A stretch of 64,000 bases of DNA from Bimastos eiseni (Eukaryota > Annelida > Clitellata > Crassiclitellata > Lumbricidae): NCBI GenBank assembly GCA_959347315.1, contig OY365813.1, positions 34,413,528 to 34,477,527 on the forward strand. The letters run 5' to 3'. Made by a program: the position numbers and the translations under genes. The notes beneath the pieces are model-generated. The model saw only the letters and a list, made by a program, of their open reading frames with translations. It ran no database searches and was not told where the DNA came from. Positions 1 through 11,933 of this stretch are shown here, one piece after another (within the stretch, counting starts at the first letter, position 1; the number at the start of each line of letters is the position of its first letter).

Positions 1-44
1 ACAATGATATTATTATTGGTGAACTGTTGACTTGACCTTGGCAG

Positions 45-3000
45 TGATCAACTGCTTGAAGGCTGGGTCCGTCGGGTCATTCCTCGTCCGTGACAGCAAC
101 ACTTACCCGGGGTCGTTTGCTCTGGCCGTCAAAGTGGACGCGGTGCCCATCAACGCTCCGTTGCAGAAACGTAGGTAGCACTTGATTGCTGTGCTTCGTA
201 TTCTTAAAGGATACTTATCGCTCGATCAATCAATCAATCAATCAAGCAAGCAAGTCAGTAAGCAGTCAGACAGGAAGGCAGGCAGCAATCCAGCCAAATA
301 AACAATCAATCAACCAAACAACCAGCAAATCAATCAATCAAGCAACCAAACAGTCAGGCACGCAAGCAAACAATTAATCAGTCATCAATCAGTCAGTCAA
401 TCAATCTGTCAATCAGTCAAATCATTGATTTCTTGCTGATATCTTAGACCCTGATGGCGATGCCTCAGAGGAACTTGTTCGTCACTTCCTCATTGAACCA
501 ACGCCATCTGGAGTCAGACTCAAGGGATACAAGAACGAATCCGTTTATGGTAAGTTATGGGTATCGTAAGTCATGAAGGTAAGCCGTGACAGCATGTCAT
601 AAAGGTGTGTCATAAAGGTATATCATGATGGTACGTCGTGAAGGAATGTGGTAAAGCTTAGTCGTGAAGGTAAGTCGTGAAGGTAAGTCATAATGATCAG
701 TCGTAGAGGTGAGTCTTTAAGGTTAGTTGTAAATTTATAATCTACTAACCTACTAAACTTAATTTCGTAAGTAATGATTCACTGAACTTAATTTAATGAT
801 AAAAAATTTAATACTCTTGGTTTAATAATTAATAATTTTACAGACTTAATTTCATGATTAATAATTTATTAAACTCAGTTACATTTTAAGTAATTTAATA
901 AAAATTATATAATTAACTTAACTTATTGTCATTCACTTATTAAACTTAGTTTTCATAGACTTTATTTAACAAATTAATAATTTCGGGAACCTAATTTAAT
1001 TATTATTAGTTTAACTATCTGAATTATAGCAATAATTAATTTAATAAACTTCATTTCATGATTAATAAATTAGCAAACTGGATTTAATAATCAATAATTC
1101 AATTAGGTGGATTTAATAATAATTAATTTAATAGACATCGTGATCGACCGACTCCTGTAATTATGATTCAAATGCTTTGTGACAGGAAGCTTGGCAGCAT
1201 TGATCTATCAACATTCGATAACGCCTCTGTCGCTGCCCTGCAGACTCCGCCTACCGACTTCCGGTGAGTTAATCGGTTCATAATATCTGCTAGAAATATT
1301 GAGTGGTGCAAGTCCCAGACTTTGAGAAGGAAGGAGGGCAACGCCCGTGTATTTGAATTTAATGACCTGTGACCATTCTACACAACCCCCAAACATACCT
1401 AAGCCGATGATCATGGCTAAGGATTTTTTGTAAAACCATCGGTTTTACCTTAATGCTCTTTTTTGCTAGACATGATTTAACCCGGCTTCGAATTCGAATT
1501 TAATTGCCTCTGGCTATTTTACACAACCCAACAGACGTGCCTGAGCCGATGATCATGACTAATAATCTTCCTATTTGATTTAGATGTCAACCCAAGGGAT
1601 GTCTCTGGAACAAGCGACCAACTATCGTCAATTACGGACCAGCTTGTCTACTGCGGTAAGAACGAGGGCCAGTCCTAACCCTGGATGAAAGAGGAGGGCG
1701 AAGCTTGTGATCATTGTCATCATATAGTGTCGTTATACTACTAATTCTTCCAAACTCCTCCACTGCTTACACTGTGGAAGTGCAATTCCCAATACTGGAT
1801 GAAGGAGGATAACGATGTCTTTCAGTTTCAGCTTTAATTCTATATAATTCTATCTTATTCCATTAAATTCTATTTAATTATATCCATTTCTATTTGATTC
1901 TTTTTAATTCTATCTGATTCTACTTTATTCTATTTAATTCCATCTAATTCTATTTTATTTTATTTTATTCCATTTAGTTCTATCTAATTCTATTTTATTT
2001 AATTCTATATGATTCTCTCTAATTCTATTCCATTTAGGTTCATTTAATTCTAATTAATTTCACTTGATTCTATTCAGCTCTAATTCATTCTATTTCAGCC
2101 TCAATTGTTTCCATTCTGGTTTCAGCCTTCAACGTTCTCTATTTGAAGACAACGGGGATCGAACTCTTGACAGGATCGGTGGCCTTGGAGAGGACAACGA
2201 CCTTGGCCCTGGAAGAGTCATCCACCCTCAAGACCACCATCGTCAACCTCAAGGTCACCCCAGCCGGGGTCACCCTCACAGACAACAATCGCAGGTACGA
2301 CCACCATTCAGTGTTTCATGCGTTTATTGATGGATGAATCAATTAATTCACTGAGTAGATACCTTGACAGGGCGCTATATCAAATTCACATTGATTGATT
2401 GATTGATTGACTGACTGACTCACTGGCTGGCTGTCTGATTGATTGATTGACTTACCAACTTATTTATTCAATCACTCGCTCACTCACTCATTCATTCATT
2501 CATTCACTCATTCATTCATTCACTCATTCATTCGTTCGTTCGTTCATCATTCATTCATTTATATTGCTTTGGTTAGGTTTGCTTTGGTAAATGTTGTCTA
2601 GTTTAGTTTAGTAGAGATCCGTTTGTACTAGCTTTGTTTTGCTTTGGTTAGTTTTGCACAATTTTTCATGTTTTGTTTCGTTCTCTTCAGTTTTTCTTCA
2701 TTTTTCTTTAGCGTTTTCTTTCGTCGCCATTTTCCAGTGGACTTGATTCGCTACGTTGGATTGGATAGACGAATGAGAAGGTAGATTTGCAGTTGGTCAA
2801 TTGACACTTAACGTTTTTCTTATGTGTACCTGAAATGTGAAGGTTGGTTATTTGGGATAACATGGGTTGGAGTCGCCGTATGTTTGTGATTATGCCATGA
2901 TGATGGTGACGACGACGATGATGATGAGAGGTAAATATGCATGAGAAATAATAATGGATGATGAAGTAGATGAAGATGATTGATTGGTTGATTGATTGAT

Positions 3001-3657
3001 TGGTAATGTTTGCCTGGTTGGCTGATTGATTGACTGGCTCATTCATTGATTTGTCAATAAATTGATTGATTGATTGTTTTATTAATCTTTCAGCTGGACC
3101 TATCAGAACGCTTCAACCGGTCAAATAGCAAAGCACAAGTAAGAACCAAAAGAACACAGTTCTTCATCTCGTCTCATCTATGCTCTTTCCATTGGATTGA
3201 AAGTAGCATCAATAGTAGCATTAGTAGTAGTAATAGCTATATTTGTGATAGTAGTGATAACAGTTGTAGTAGTAATAGAATGGCTAATAGTAGTATCATT
3301 TGTATTCTAATTTGTAGTAGTGGTATAATGGTATTGGTAGTAGTAATTGTAGTATCCGTTGAATGGGCTGTAGTATTCGTAGTAGCAGTAGTGCTACAAG
3401 AAGTAATAGAAGCAGTACTATTAGCAGTTGTAGCAGCTGCGTCTAAAAATAAATAAATAAATGAAGAAATAATAATAACCAACATTAATATTGTTATCTA
3501 TTGTAGGATCTTCGGCGTGGTTTCCCGTCGTTCTGGTCTGAGCGTTGAGAATGAATGTCATCTTTTTGCTGAGTTGGATTCCAACCAGAGTTCTTCCTCA
3601 ACAATCATCAGCTCCATCAATCAGATCATCCAGGAACGAGACCGGAAGCAGATGTAG
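45..3657 (+). CDS. tns: Tensin, C-terminal part (SH2 end + PTB), 5'-partial
   Basis: Coding exons are 45-170, 448-549, 1186-1263, 1584-1655, 2126-2294, 2712-2780, 3094-3138 and 3507-3657 (TAG). All are flanked by AG/GT and the phases agree throughout. The first exon carries the SH2 phosphotyrosine pocket ([20 protein letters not shown]); the next two finish the SH2 domain ([26 protein letters not shown]). The last four exons form the PTB domain ([50 protein letters not shown]). The SH2-PTB order ending about 25 residues after the PTB strand is diagnostic of tensins, which link integrin tails and tyrosine-phosphorylated proteins to actin at focal adhesions. The N-terminal part lies upstream of the window. 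The exon at 2712-2780 is short and was found only by phase and homology. Paralogue not assigned. Confidence 0.93.
186..440 (+). repeat. Degenerate (CAAT/CAAG)n tract in tensin intron
   Basis: Imperfect tetranucleotide repeats (atca/agca/gtca) fill most of this intron. The apparent ORF ([12 protein letters not shown]) is repeat-encoded. It resembles the (GATT)n/(CAAT)n tails that follow LINE 3' ends elsewhere in the window. Confidence 0.7.
550..735 (+). repeat. Splice-donor-derived minisatellite after tensin exon 448-549
   Basis: The intron opens with GTAAGT and continues as about a dozen degenerate 13-14-bp units of the type GGTAAGTCGTGAA. Exact GTAAGT occurs four times, with GTAAGC, GTACGT, GTGAGT, GTATAT and GTTAGT variants between. 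The array starts exactly at the exon edge, so each unit is a decoy 5' splice site. Confidence 0.85.
736..1135. repeat. AT-rich degenerate repeat in tensin intron
   Basis: Loose repeats of the type TTTAATAATTAATAATTT with variants of 'aaacttaatttcatgattaa'. No coding signal. Confidence 0.6.
1357..1572 (+). repeat. Two-copy tandem duplication inside tensin intron
   Basis: About 76 bp at 1357-1432 recurs, diverged, at 1496-1572. Shared blocks are gaatttaat, cacaaccc, GCCGATGATCATG and gctaa. The second copy ends about 10 bp before the acceptor of exon 1584-1655. Confidence 0.7.
1640..2125 (+). repeat. Dispersed repeat D copy, then (ATTCTATTTAATTC)n to the acceptor
   Basis: About 1656-1835 resembles a repeat seen elsewhere in the window (repeat D: 'actcctccactgctcacac', GTGCAAGTCC, ctggatgaaggagga, agtgtcgttaaac). 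From about 1836 a degenerate 14-mer ATTCTATTTAATTC fills the intron up to the acceptor of exon 2126. Units close to the exon read ATTCTATTTCAG, so the array supplies pyrimidine-rich, acceptor-like sequence. Confidence 0.65.
2360..2560 (+). repeat. LINE 3' tail with GATT/ATTC simple repeats (tensin intron)
   Basis: The sequence 'cttgacagggcgctatatca' is followed by (ttgattga)n and (attc)n. It is the same tail that ends the LINE fragments at 46740, 56140 and 62700. Confidence 0.7.
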
Positions 3658-4560
3658 ATTCACTTCCGGTTCATGTTTTCAATACCGGAAGTCGATCACG
3701 TGACTATGTTCGCTGTGTGTGTGTTTATTTCTCTGGAGTGTAAAGTAACTTACAAGATTCGTTGAGTGTTATGATTGTATTTGCTGTCGCGGTTTGAATT
3801 CCTTGTGAAGTTTTATATGGCGCTATATAGGTTTGACATTAGAATGCTGTGACTGTTTTACACGATTATTTTGACTATGACTATTAGTAATAACTTATCG
3901 CTATCATTATTATTTTAAAGTTGTTGTTATTGTTGATGATGATAATCATATAACTGTGGAGATAATGATATTAACGTTGAATGCTTGTTAGATATTATTT
4001 CAAAGGCCCAAACTTCCAGGGCTTCTCGCCGAATAGCGCTATAGAAATTGTCGACGACGATTTCAAAAACATTTGAAATAACAGTTGCGGTGTGTCAACG
4101 CTACCGACATTTTAAGTGTTTAACAGTTTAATTGCATTAGTTTCAAATCGATTTTTATAAAATCTGGTAGTTAACTCTAATTTGTTGATGGCTCTGTATA
4201 AACTTTTAAAAAACAATTATCGAAACATATATATATATATAAGGTTCTTGCCTTGATCGCACGGACTTATTTACAAGTTGAGTTTCGAAGACCTTACCTT
4301 TACCCTTTTAGTCAATTCTGTTATCTTACCTCACCTCTTTGTTGAATTCGGTTACCTTACTTCTTTGCTCACTTCTGTTACCTTACTCCTTTGTATTACA
4401 CGGAACTGTATATCAATTTTACTTCCTCTGGCCCCCTGCGATAATTTCAATATCACTCGCGCGTCACAGCGAGGCCTCTTCTCTCACTGCGCATGTCAGC
4501 GGCCATTTTGCTCGCTGATCAACGTTTTTTTAAATTGAAATTTTTGAAATTTGGTATCGC
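3658..4560. other. Tensin 3' flank, no gene seen
   Basis: Probable 3' UTR and flank, AT-rich. Contains a lone 'ggcgctatataggt' tail fragment near 3820 and a short (AT)n near 4228. No coding exon recognised. Confidence 0.5.
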
Positions 4561-4569
4561 CCTTCCTCC

Positions 4570-4745
4570 AACATCTTTTGCTCATAAGTGCACACGCCTC
4601 GACGGCGCAATTGCAATTGTGCGCGAAGGACTTGCTTAAGGTCCCTACACAGAGACTGACGCCTCGGACGAGGGTCGAACCCGCCCATTCAGCACACACT
4701 GAGCGTTACGGGCCGACCGCTCTAACCGATCAGCCACCGCACCAC
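4570..4745 (-). repeat. tRNA-derived SINE (minus strand)
   Basis: The reverse complement shows a pol III A-box-like block (gatcggttagagcggtcgg) followed by a perfect B box GGGTTCGACCC, then gtgtagggaccttaagcaag and a cacaattgcaattgcg block. The same order of blocks appears in the plus-strand copy at 51883. An internal pol III promoter plus a non-tRNA body defines a tRNA-type SINE. Confidence 0.85.
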
Positions 4746-4959
4746 ACGCAAAGAACGTTTGCGATATTTCGACGGACAGTTTTATCTAAATACACAATTT
4801 TCTCAGTAATTTTCATAACCTGCTGAAATTTAATTACTCTATGATTTCGAACCAGACTTATATTTTGTTTCTGAAGATTTTCTGCGTTTCAAAGGTATTT
4901 TATTTGCAAGTTGCTTCAACCAACAAAGGCCATCGAGCGGATTCGGTCGGGCCCATCCT

Positions 4960-5130
4960 TTCGATAGAAGTTGTAGTATGGCCTAGGCCAAGTAGTTTCA
5001 AATTATAGACACTGCGATAGCAAAGATCATTAACGTCGCCCTCCTCCGATATCCAGGGTTGGAACTGGCACTGCCAAAGTCCAAGCAATGTACGGTCTTG
5101 ACTCTTTTGAGTAGGCCTCATAGGCCTTTT
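4960..5130 (-). repeat. Dispersed repeat D copy (minus strand)
   Basis: Contains the reverse complement of the repeat D core (gcgacgttaatgatcttt, ctcctcc, tggcactgccaaagtccaag). Related copies lie near 1656, 41685, 44690, 47235, 57365 and 60890. Confidence 0.65.
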
Positions 5131-5339
5131 AAATTAGCCAGGTGTTGCCTCAACCCATAATCAACCAATTAATCACTCAATCATAGTAAACACCCTGGAC
5201 TTCAAGAAACCTACTCTGCGGCAGATTAGGAGAACAGTCCTGAAGCGTTGTTTCGAATTGCTTGGCTGTTTACGAGTTACGGCACTAAAATCTCCATTTT
5301 TATTATTATTATGTGCGTTGTTTTTTCCGAATAACTATA

Positions 5340-5480
5340 GTCCAGTGAGCAACATTCCTGCTACTAGGAAGCCAGATAGATTCCCGAACAACCTCATAAA
5401 GGCTGACTTGTCCTTGCATTCACTAGGCGGCGGCGTTGGCTAAATTAGATGTGATCGTAATGAAGTATTTTTATGGCGCC
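5340..5480 (+). repeat. Dispersed repeat E copy (partial)
   Basis: Shares 'aggcggcggcgttggctaaa' and ttagatgt with copies at 33830-33960 and 40215-40360. Those fuller copies contain a B-box-like GAGTTCGAGACC, suggesting another tRNA-type SINE. Confidence 0.55.
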
Positions 5481-5789
5481 ACTTTAAGTCAGACCCGGGA
5501 CTAGTACATTATGGGTACCATCCGTTCATACTGTGGGCCTACTTGTAATCAATGCTGTGGTCTCTCCGTTTGAAAACTATAAACGAAGATTATTATTTAG
5601 GTAGATCAGGAATAGTTTGATCTAGAGCGTGCTATATAAATTTTCTATTATGATTATTAGTAGGGTCATTATCATCATCATCATCCTAATCATCGTGGTT
5701 GTCGTCGTCATCATGGTCATTGGTCATTACTCCTTAGCCTCCTACTCCTACTGCTCGTACTCTCCTCTTCCTCCTCGCCCACATACTGC

Positions 5790-6125
5790 CTTACTACACT
5801 CCCCTTCTCCTCCTCCTCCTTCTCCTCCTCCTCCTCCTCCTCCTCCTTATCCTCCTCCTCCTTCTTCTCCTCCTCCTCCTTCTCCTTCTCCTCCTTCTCC
5901 TCCTCCTCCTTCTCCTCGTCCACCTCCTCCTTGTCTCCTCCTCCTCCTCCTCCTTATCCTCCTCCTCCTCTTTCTCCTTCTCCTCCTTCTCCTCCTCCTC
6001 CTCCTCCTTATCCTCCTCCTCCTCTTTCTCCTTCTCCTCCTCCTCCTCCTCCTTCTCCTCCTCCTCCTTCTCCTCGTCCACCTCCTCCTTGTCTCCTCCT
6101 CCTCCTCCTCCTAGTCTCCTCTCCA
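5790..6125. repeat. (CCT)n/(CTC)n microsatellite
   Basis: About 330 bp of imperfect (CCT)n with TTCTCC interruptions. The long proline/leucine or glutamate reading frames here are artefacts of the triplet repeat. Confidence 0.95.
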
Positions 6126-6179
6126 TTTCCTCTAGTTTATCGTCGTATTAGTCGGCGGACAATCGGTTGCACACTCCAG

Positions 6180-6780
6180 GCTTTGTTTAATTTGTCTGTT
6201 TGTCTGTCTCTCTGTCTGTATATCTCTGTCTCTCTGTCTATGTATTTCTAAATCCCTGCGTCCGCTATTGGTCTCTATCTATATCCTTTCTCTATGTCTC
6301 TGTCTGTCTGTCTGTGTGATTGATTGACTGTCTGTCGGTCTCTGCCTGTCTCTGTCTGTCTGTGTCTCTCTCTCTTTATAGGTATGACTCCCAGTATCTT
6401 TCTATCTCTCCCACCGTCCATTCTGACTTTAATAATTATCCCATAGAAGCCAATACATCTGTCTGTCTGTCTGTCTGTCTGTCTGCCTGCTCTTCTGCCT
6501 GTCTGTTTGACCTTCTATCTACCTGTTTGTATGTCCATCTACCCGTCTGTATATCTGCTTGTACTGTCTATCTATCTTTCCATCTATCAGTCTGTCCGTC
6601 CGTCCGTCCGTCTGTCTGCCTGTCTGTCTATGAATCCGTCTGTTTGTTGTCTATCTACCAGTCTGTCTATCTGTCTGTCTGCTTTCGTCTTTCCAAGCCC
6701 TATATCCCTCTCCTCCACCCACCCACTCGACCAAACCATCCTCCATTCATCCATTCATCCATCCTCCATTCATCCAATCT
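6180..6780. repeat. (CTGT)n, (TCTATC)n and (CCAT)n simple repeats
   Basis: Consecutive degenerate tetranucleotide tracts: tctgtctg to about 6700, then ccatccatt. No coding content. Confidence 0.85.
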
Positions 6781-7045
6781 TCATGGAATTCCACCCATCT
6801 CCCTCGCCTTACCCACAGCCTCCGCAGCGATTATCAGGCGCCTCAACCATCCATCCTTCCATGCACCCATCTGTCGTCCTGGAAGGATGCTGGGAGCTGC
6901 TGCTGCAGGCGTAAGACCAGACCAGATGTCGCATAGGTTCCAGGCGAATTCCATTTCGCATCTAGTCTTGACTTATGGGATCTGCGGAGGAATTGCTTTC
7001 CAGGAAAGGAATTATCGTCGTTGAATTAGCTGTCGTTGCGGGCAA

Positions 7046-7275
<230 letters not shown>

Positions 7276-7399
7276 ATTAGTTGTCGTTGTAGGATCTTTA
7301 TCACCAGCATCGTCGTCATCATCATCAAGTGAGTATGAACGGAACAAATTAATTCGCTTTGTGTAGCACACTTTGAATTTCTGGATTATCTAATTTATT

Positions 7400-7760
7400 T
7401 TATAGGATGGGCCTACTTTCTCTCTTCTTATCCTTATTCTTTCTCCTATTACTCCTCTTGTTCCGTTCCTCCTCCTCTTCTTCATTAATCCTCCTTCCTC
7501 CTCTTCCCGCCTATTCATCTGTTCAGCTTCTTCTATTTCCTCTTTCTCCTCTTCCCATTCCTCCGCCTATTCTTCTTCCTTCCTATTTACCTCTCACCCT
7601 ATCGTTTAAATCAGTACAGTACATTACATTACATCAATCCTCGCCCGTATTGTTCACATTCTACCTCCTCTTCCTTCTCATTTTCCCCTTCCTCCATCCC
7701 CTCTTCCTCCTCATATTCCTAGTCTTCCTCTTCTTCCTCCTCCTCCTCTCTCCTGTCACT
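7400..7760. repeat. CT-rich low-complexity tract
   Basis: Pyrimidine-rich (ttcctcctc)-type sequence. Its reading frames are Leu/Ser/Pro runs without family resemblance. Confidence 0.75.
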
Positions 7761-7873
7761 TCAATCAACGTATATCACTCCTCATTGGTCAGAAATTCGA
7801 CGCCTCTTAGAGCGCCATGCCAACGTTTCACCAATTCTAGCCACTTATTTTTTGACGTACAGCGTAATCGGCT

Positions 7874-7887
7874 GTTTCCATGGCAAC
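7874..7887 (+). promoter_or_regulatory. X-box (RFX-type) motif upstream of the GPCR
   Basis: GTTTCCATGGCAAC fits the RFX half-site rule (RYYNYY, 2-base spacer, RRNRAC). It lies about 460 bp upstream of the GPCR start codon. Function is inferred from the motif only. Confidence 0.45.
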
Positions 7888-8346
7888 AGATTTGATACTC
7901 ATTAGCGACCATGACCATGAAAGCGAGGCATGGATTTTAAATGAGCGACGAATGGGTGGAAATATGGACGCTATAACTCCATGGATTGGGGGCGCGACTA
8001 TCTCTCACTCTCAGTGGCTACATCCCTCTGTACTGCCCATCATGTCCGTCAATAGATGGTTTTAAATGTGTGTAGCGTAAATGTAGCAGCGCCACCTATT
8101 GAAATTGAACGAGTCCTTCAGTGTGAAACAGAGAGTTGAGCTAGTGTGTACACTATTCTCTCCTCTCCTCACTGTGCTCTCTGCTCACTGCTCTTCTCTG
8201 CTGACCTTGCTGTCTTTCTGCTCACCGTGCTCCATTCTGCATCTTTGGGTGCCCTCTGTTGACACCATGTGCATTTAGACACAGATGTGACCATCACATA
8301 CAACTGCAACATCCTCTTCCATTCCAGGTTTTGAACCGCGGTCACT

Positions 8347-9510
8347 ATGGACCACGTCATTACACCACCAAACACATACACCGGACATCTCCCGACCGTC
8401 ACAAACGCCACCCATCTCGATCACTGGTCAGTCTTGACCAACACCCGACCGACCGGCCACTGGTCAAAACCATGGCCACCCTTTCGCCAGCCTCTCTACG
8501 CCGTCCTTCTGATGTCCATCGCACACTTGACCGTGGCCATCTTGGGCATCGTGAACAACTCCATGGTCATCGCGGTCATCTATCGCCAGGCTAAGATGAG
8601 AACTGTCACGAATTGCTTCCTGGTCAACCTCGCAGTGGCCGATGTTCTCGTCTGTATATCGGTTCTTCCTCTTACCCTGCTTCAGAACATCTATACGGGT
8701 GAGAACGGAAGAAGACGGAAAACGGCGCTATATAAATGGCCAAGGGTTGTGTTGAAATGGTGCGGTTGCACTCGGAACCTAATCTCATTTGGTATAATCT
8801 AGTTTAGTCTAATCTAACCTAAACTAGCGTATTCTATTCTAGTCTATTCTGGTCTATTCTATTCTTGTCTCTTTTGGTATATTCTAGTTTAGTGTAATCT
8901 AGTCTTCTCTAGTATATTATCAGATGTAGTCCTTTCTAGTCTATTGTGGTCTAATATATTCTGGTCTATTCTATTCTAGTTTATTCGGGTCCATTCTATT
9001 CTAGTCTATCCTGGTCTACTCTGTTCTTGTTTATTCTGGTCTATTCTAATCTAGTCTATTCTGGTCTATTCTACTCTAGTCTATTCTGGTCTATTCTATT
9101 CTATTCTGGTCTATTCTATTCTAGTCTACCCTGATCTATTCTGTTCTAGTATATTCTGGTCTATTCTATTCTGGTCTATTCTATTCTATTCTGGTCTATT
9201 CTGGTCTATTCTATTCTTGTCTATTCTAGTTTAGTCTAGTCTAGTGCATTGTATTGTATTCTTATCTAGTCAAGTTTACTCTAATCTGATCAGATCTTAC
9301 TTATCAAATCTAATATGATGTGACTTGTACGGTGTCGTTATCTGAAATTTTGTTTCTCAAGTCTTCTATATAAATCCTTAATCTAATTATAATATAATCT
9401 AATGTCAAATTATCTAACCTTGCCTTTTATGATCAGTTATAATCGCATCTAGTGCCCAAGAGGAAGGGAGGGAGGGAGGGAACTAGTGAGAGACAGAAAG
9501 AGAGACAGAC

Positions 9511-9556
<46 letters not shown>

Positions 9557-11040
9557 CTAGTTGACCGAATCCCACACAATGCACCACTACATGCAAGAGT
9601 CTAAAGAAAACGAAAGAAGGGCAGGCGAAGACTATAACGTTGAATAGACTACATAAGAGGTACAAACACATATCACTTGGACTAACACTAATGGAAGCAG
9701 TGGACTCAATAAATGACCGAGGACAATGGAGGTCATTTATTCGTACCCACAGCCACAAAATGGCCCGTATCAGTCAGGAACCGATTATGATGATGATGGT
9801 GATGACGATGATGATGACGATGATAATGACGACGATGACAATGACGATCAATGACAATTACGATAACGATGACGACGATTACTATGTCCGGCCGTCATTA
9901 TCTTATTCATTTATTATTTTCATGATTACTTTTTCCAGAATGGTGGTTTGGTTGGTTCGTCTGCAAAACTATTCCCTACCTGCAAGGTGTTTCCGTCGGA
10001 GCTTCGGTCAATACTCTAGCTGGAGTGGCACTCGAGAGGTAAGCGTCGCTTCTCCCAATTAGCGAGTGAGTGAATGATTAGAAGGCTAGTTCTTTTCGAT
10101 GGTGCGGAGTGAATTAATAAGTTCCTTAAGCTAGAACAACTGTGGCTCAGTTTCGATCTTTTGCTTCTATTGGTTCCTCTCTGTGGAATTCGTTTTCTCC
10201 ATCTGCTTGCCATAAAAATTCATCTAACAGTCAGTCTCTCGTCCTCTTTTGCCTTTCTCAAACCTACTTCTTCTCGCCGGGCACCTTGCGCACTCGCAGC
10301 ACTTTTGAATGGTTCACCCTATTAGGTGCGCAAAAAAATGCTAAAATACAATACAATATAAATCTAGAGATACAATACATCACGCAGCGCCTTCTCTGAA
10401 CGCCGCGTGTCCTACCTGACACTTCAGGTATACGGCCATCTTCTCTCCGAAGACTCGGAAGATGTCTTCCTTGACGGCGTCTATCTTCGTCGCCTTCACC
10501 TGGGTTCTCCCAGTCGCCCTCTTCACTCCCTGGTTGGTCGTCTACCGAATCAAGGTCTACCGCGTCTTCGGGTCTACCTACACCGCCTGCCACGCCGACT
10601 GGTCCACCCGACACCTCTACGCCGGCAACGTCCTGACCGTCTTCATCTCCTGTTACCTCCTTCCTCTTACGTTCATCGGATTTCTCTACCTCCGTATCGG
10701 TCTGAGGGTGTGGAACAGGCGCTTCGGAGGTCTACTAGGTTCAAGGGCGGGGCGCAACGTTGCCCGATCGAGGATTCGGATCCTTAAGATGTTGTTCGTC
10801 GTCGTGCTATTGTTCGCTGCGTCCTGGTTACCGCTCTACTCGGTCAAGTTACGCGTTGTGTTCGGAGCGCCTCTGAGGACCCCCGAGAGAGCGGCGATCG
10901 GGAAGTATCTTGCCCCACTGGCGCAGTGGCTGGGCGCTTCCAACAGCTGCGTCAATCCGTTCGTCTACTGTTACTTCAGTCCGAGCTTTCGTAGAGAGAT
11001 GCGTCGGGCCTTGACGGGGTTACCACGACGATTGGCGTAG
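8347..11040 (+). CDS. Neuropeptide FF/SIFamide-like rhodopsin-family GPCR, complete
   Basis: Three coding exons, 8347-8698, 9939-10038 and 10428-11040 (TAG), give 1065 nt (354 residues) with matching phases. TM1 is near residues 50-78 (GIVNNSM), TM2 near 88-113 (NLAVADVL). Exon 2 holds TM3 from its conserved Cys (WFVCKTIPYLQGVSVGASV) to the E of the E-R-Y motif, which is split over the exon 2/3 junction. Exon 3 holds TM4 (TWVLPVALFTPW), an ECL2 cysteine, TM5 (CYLLPLTF), TM6 with SWLPLY (Ser in place of the Cys of CWxP) and TM7 with NPFVY. The LQG-SV-AS block in TM3, ERY, and SWLPL are typical of NPFF-receptor and SIFamide-receptor relatives, Gq/Gi-coupled plasma-membrane receptors for RFamide-type peptides. 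The N terminus has a glycosylation sequon (NAT). Ligand not determinable here. Confidence 0.9.
8800..9245 (+). repeat. (TCTATTCTGG/TCTATTCTAG)n minisatellite in GPCR intron 1
   Basis: About 45 degenerate 10-11-bp units alternate TCTATTCTGG, TCTATTCTAT and TCTAGTCTAT. They start about 100 bp after the donor and do not touch either splice site. Confidence 0.85.
9455..9555. repeat. (GGGA)n/(AGAC)n/(AG)n microsatellite
   Basis: Short GGGA run, then AGACAGAC, then about 15 AG dinucleotides, inside GPCR intron 1. Confidence 0.85.
10130..10395 (+). mobile_element. LINE (L2/CR1-like) ORF2 C-terminal fragment
   Basis: The frame reads [18 protein letters not shown], then an FFSPGTLRTRSTF-type end: the tail of an L2/CR1 reverse transcriptase (consensus R-F-x-x-x-G-P-x-L-W-N-S-L-P). 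The same stretch recurs at 54225. It lies in GPCR intron 2, in gene orientation, truncated. Confidence 0.75.
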
Positions 11041-11455
11041 GGAGACCCCTTGCCTTCTTCCTGGATGGTCACGCCGCGAAATGGACGAGTTCCAAGGTCT
11101 TGAATCCTGCCAGGCCCACCGAGATGCGCAAGGGCAAATGCCCAAGGGCCTGGTGATTTTTCTTAGAGCCAGCACCCAAATTTCTAACGGAAACTGAAGA
11201 TAGTTTAGAAGCCCGTGGTTACCCTACTTACAGGATCCTAATTTATGTGACAACCTTGCCTAGGGACCAAAAATTCTGTCGTTGGGCCTGAATGCTGGCC
11301 GCAATCATGCGTGAATTTCCTTTAATGCGCTATTAATTAATTAATTTATTAAGTTATTATCTCCCTCTGTGAGTTACTTAAAATCTACTTTAGTAATTGA
11401 TTTATTAATTATCTTCATTTGTGAGTTCAAAGAGTTACCGAAGATATTCAATATT
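11041..11455. other. GPCR 3' flank
   Basis: Probable 3' UTR and AT-rich flank. No further exon or RNA gene seen. Confidence 0.5.
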
Positions 11456-11933
11456 AGGGCCCATCCATATATTACGTACGCAAAAAATGTCCCTGTTGCA
11501 CCGCGTACATTTCGTGGCACCCCTCCCCCATGCGTACGTATATTTGAGCTCTACTCCCTCCCCATTGCAAAGGTTTGATAGCTTAAAAGTTCTATGAGAT
11601 ATTGATTTTACCACAGGTTATTTATTTTTTAAGCATCATATTTAACAGCTTAAATTTATTAACTGTTATGAAGAAATAAAACACTAACAATACTTCATTT
11701 TAAAGTTTTAATGCTACGTAAAATTGATTAAGCAGGAATATTTATTGTCTGTGATTAGGTTTACAGTTCTGATTTTAATATTCCATATTGTGTACGTCAT
11801 AATTAGAAAATTAAATTTACGTACGTACATATTTTCTGGACCCCTCCCTCCCCCACCGTATGCACCCGTACGCAAAATCGCCGAAATTCGAAACCCCTCC
11901 CCTCGCTGCGTACGTAATATGTGGACGGCCCCT
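11456..11933. mobile_element. MITE-like element 1
   Basis: Terminal inverted repeats pair 11456-11481 (agggcccatcca...tacgtacgc) with 11908-11933, differing at a few bases. Subterminal CCCCTCCC and GTACGTA blocks are also mirrored. Length is about 478 bp with no transposase, as expected of a non-autonomous DNA transposon. Confidence 0.8.

Noticed and set aside
5629..6251. Proline/leucine- and glutamate-rich ORFs
   Set aside because: Encoded by (CCT)n and (CTGT)n microsatellites. Open on both strands in several frames, with no domain.
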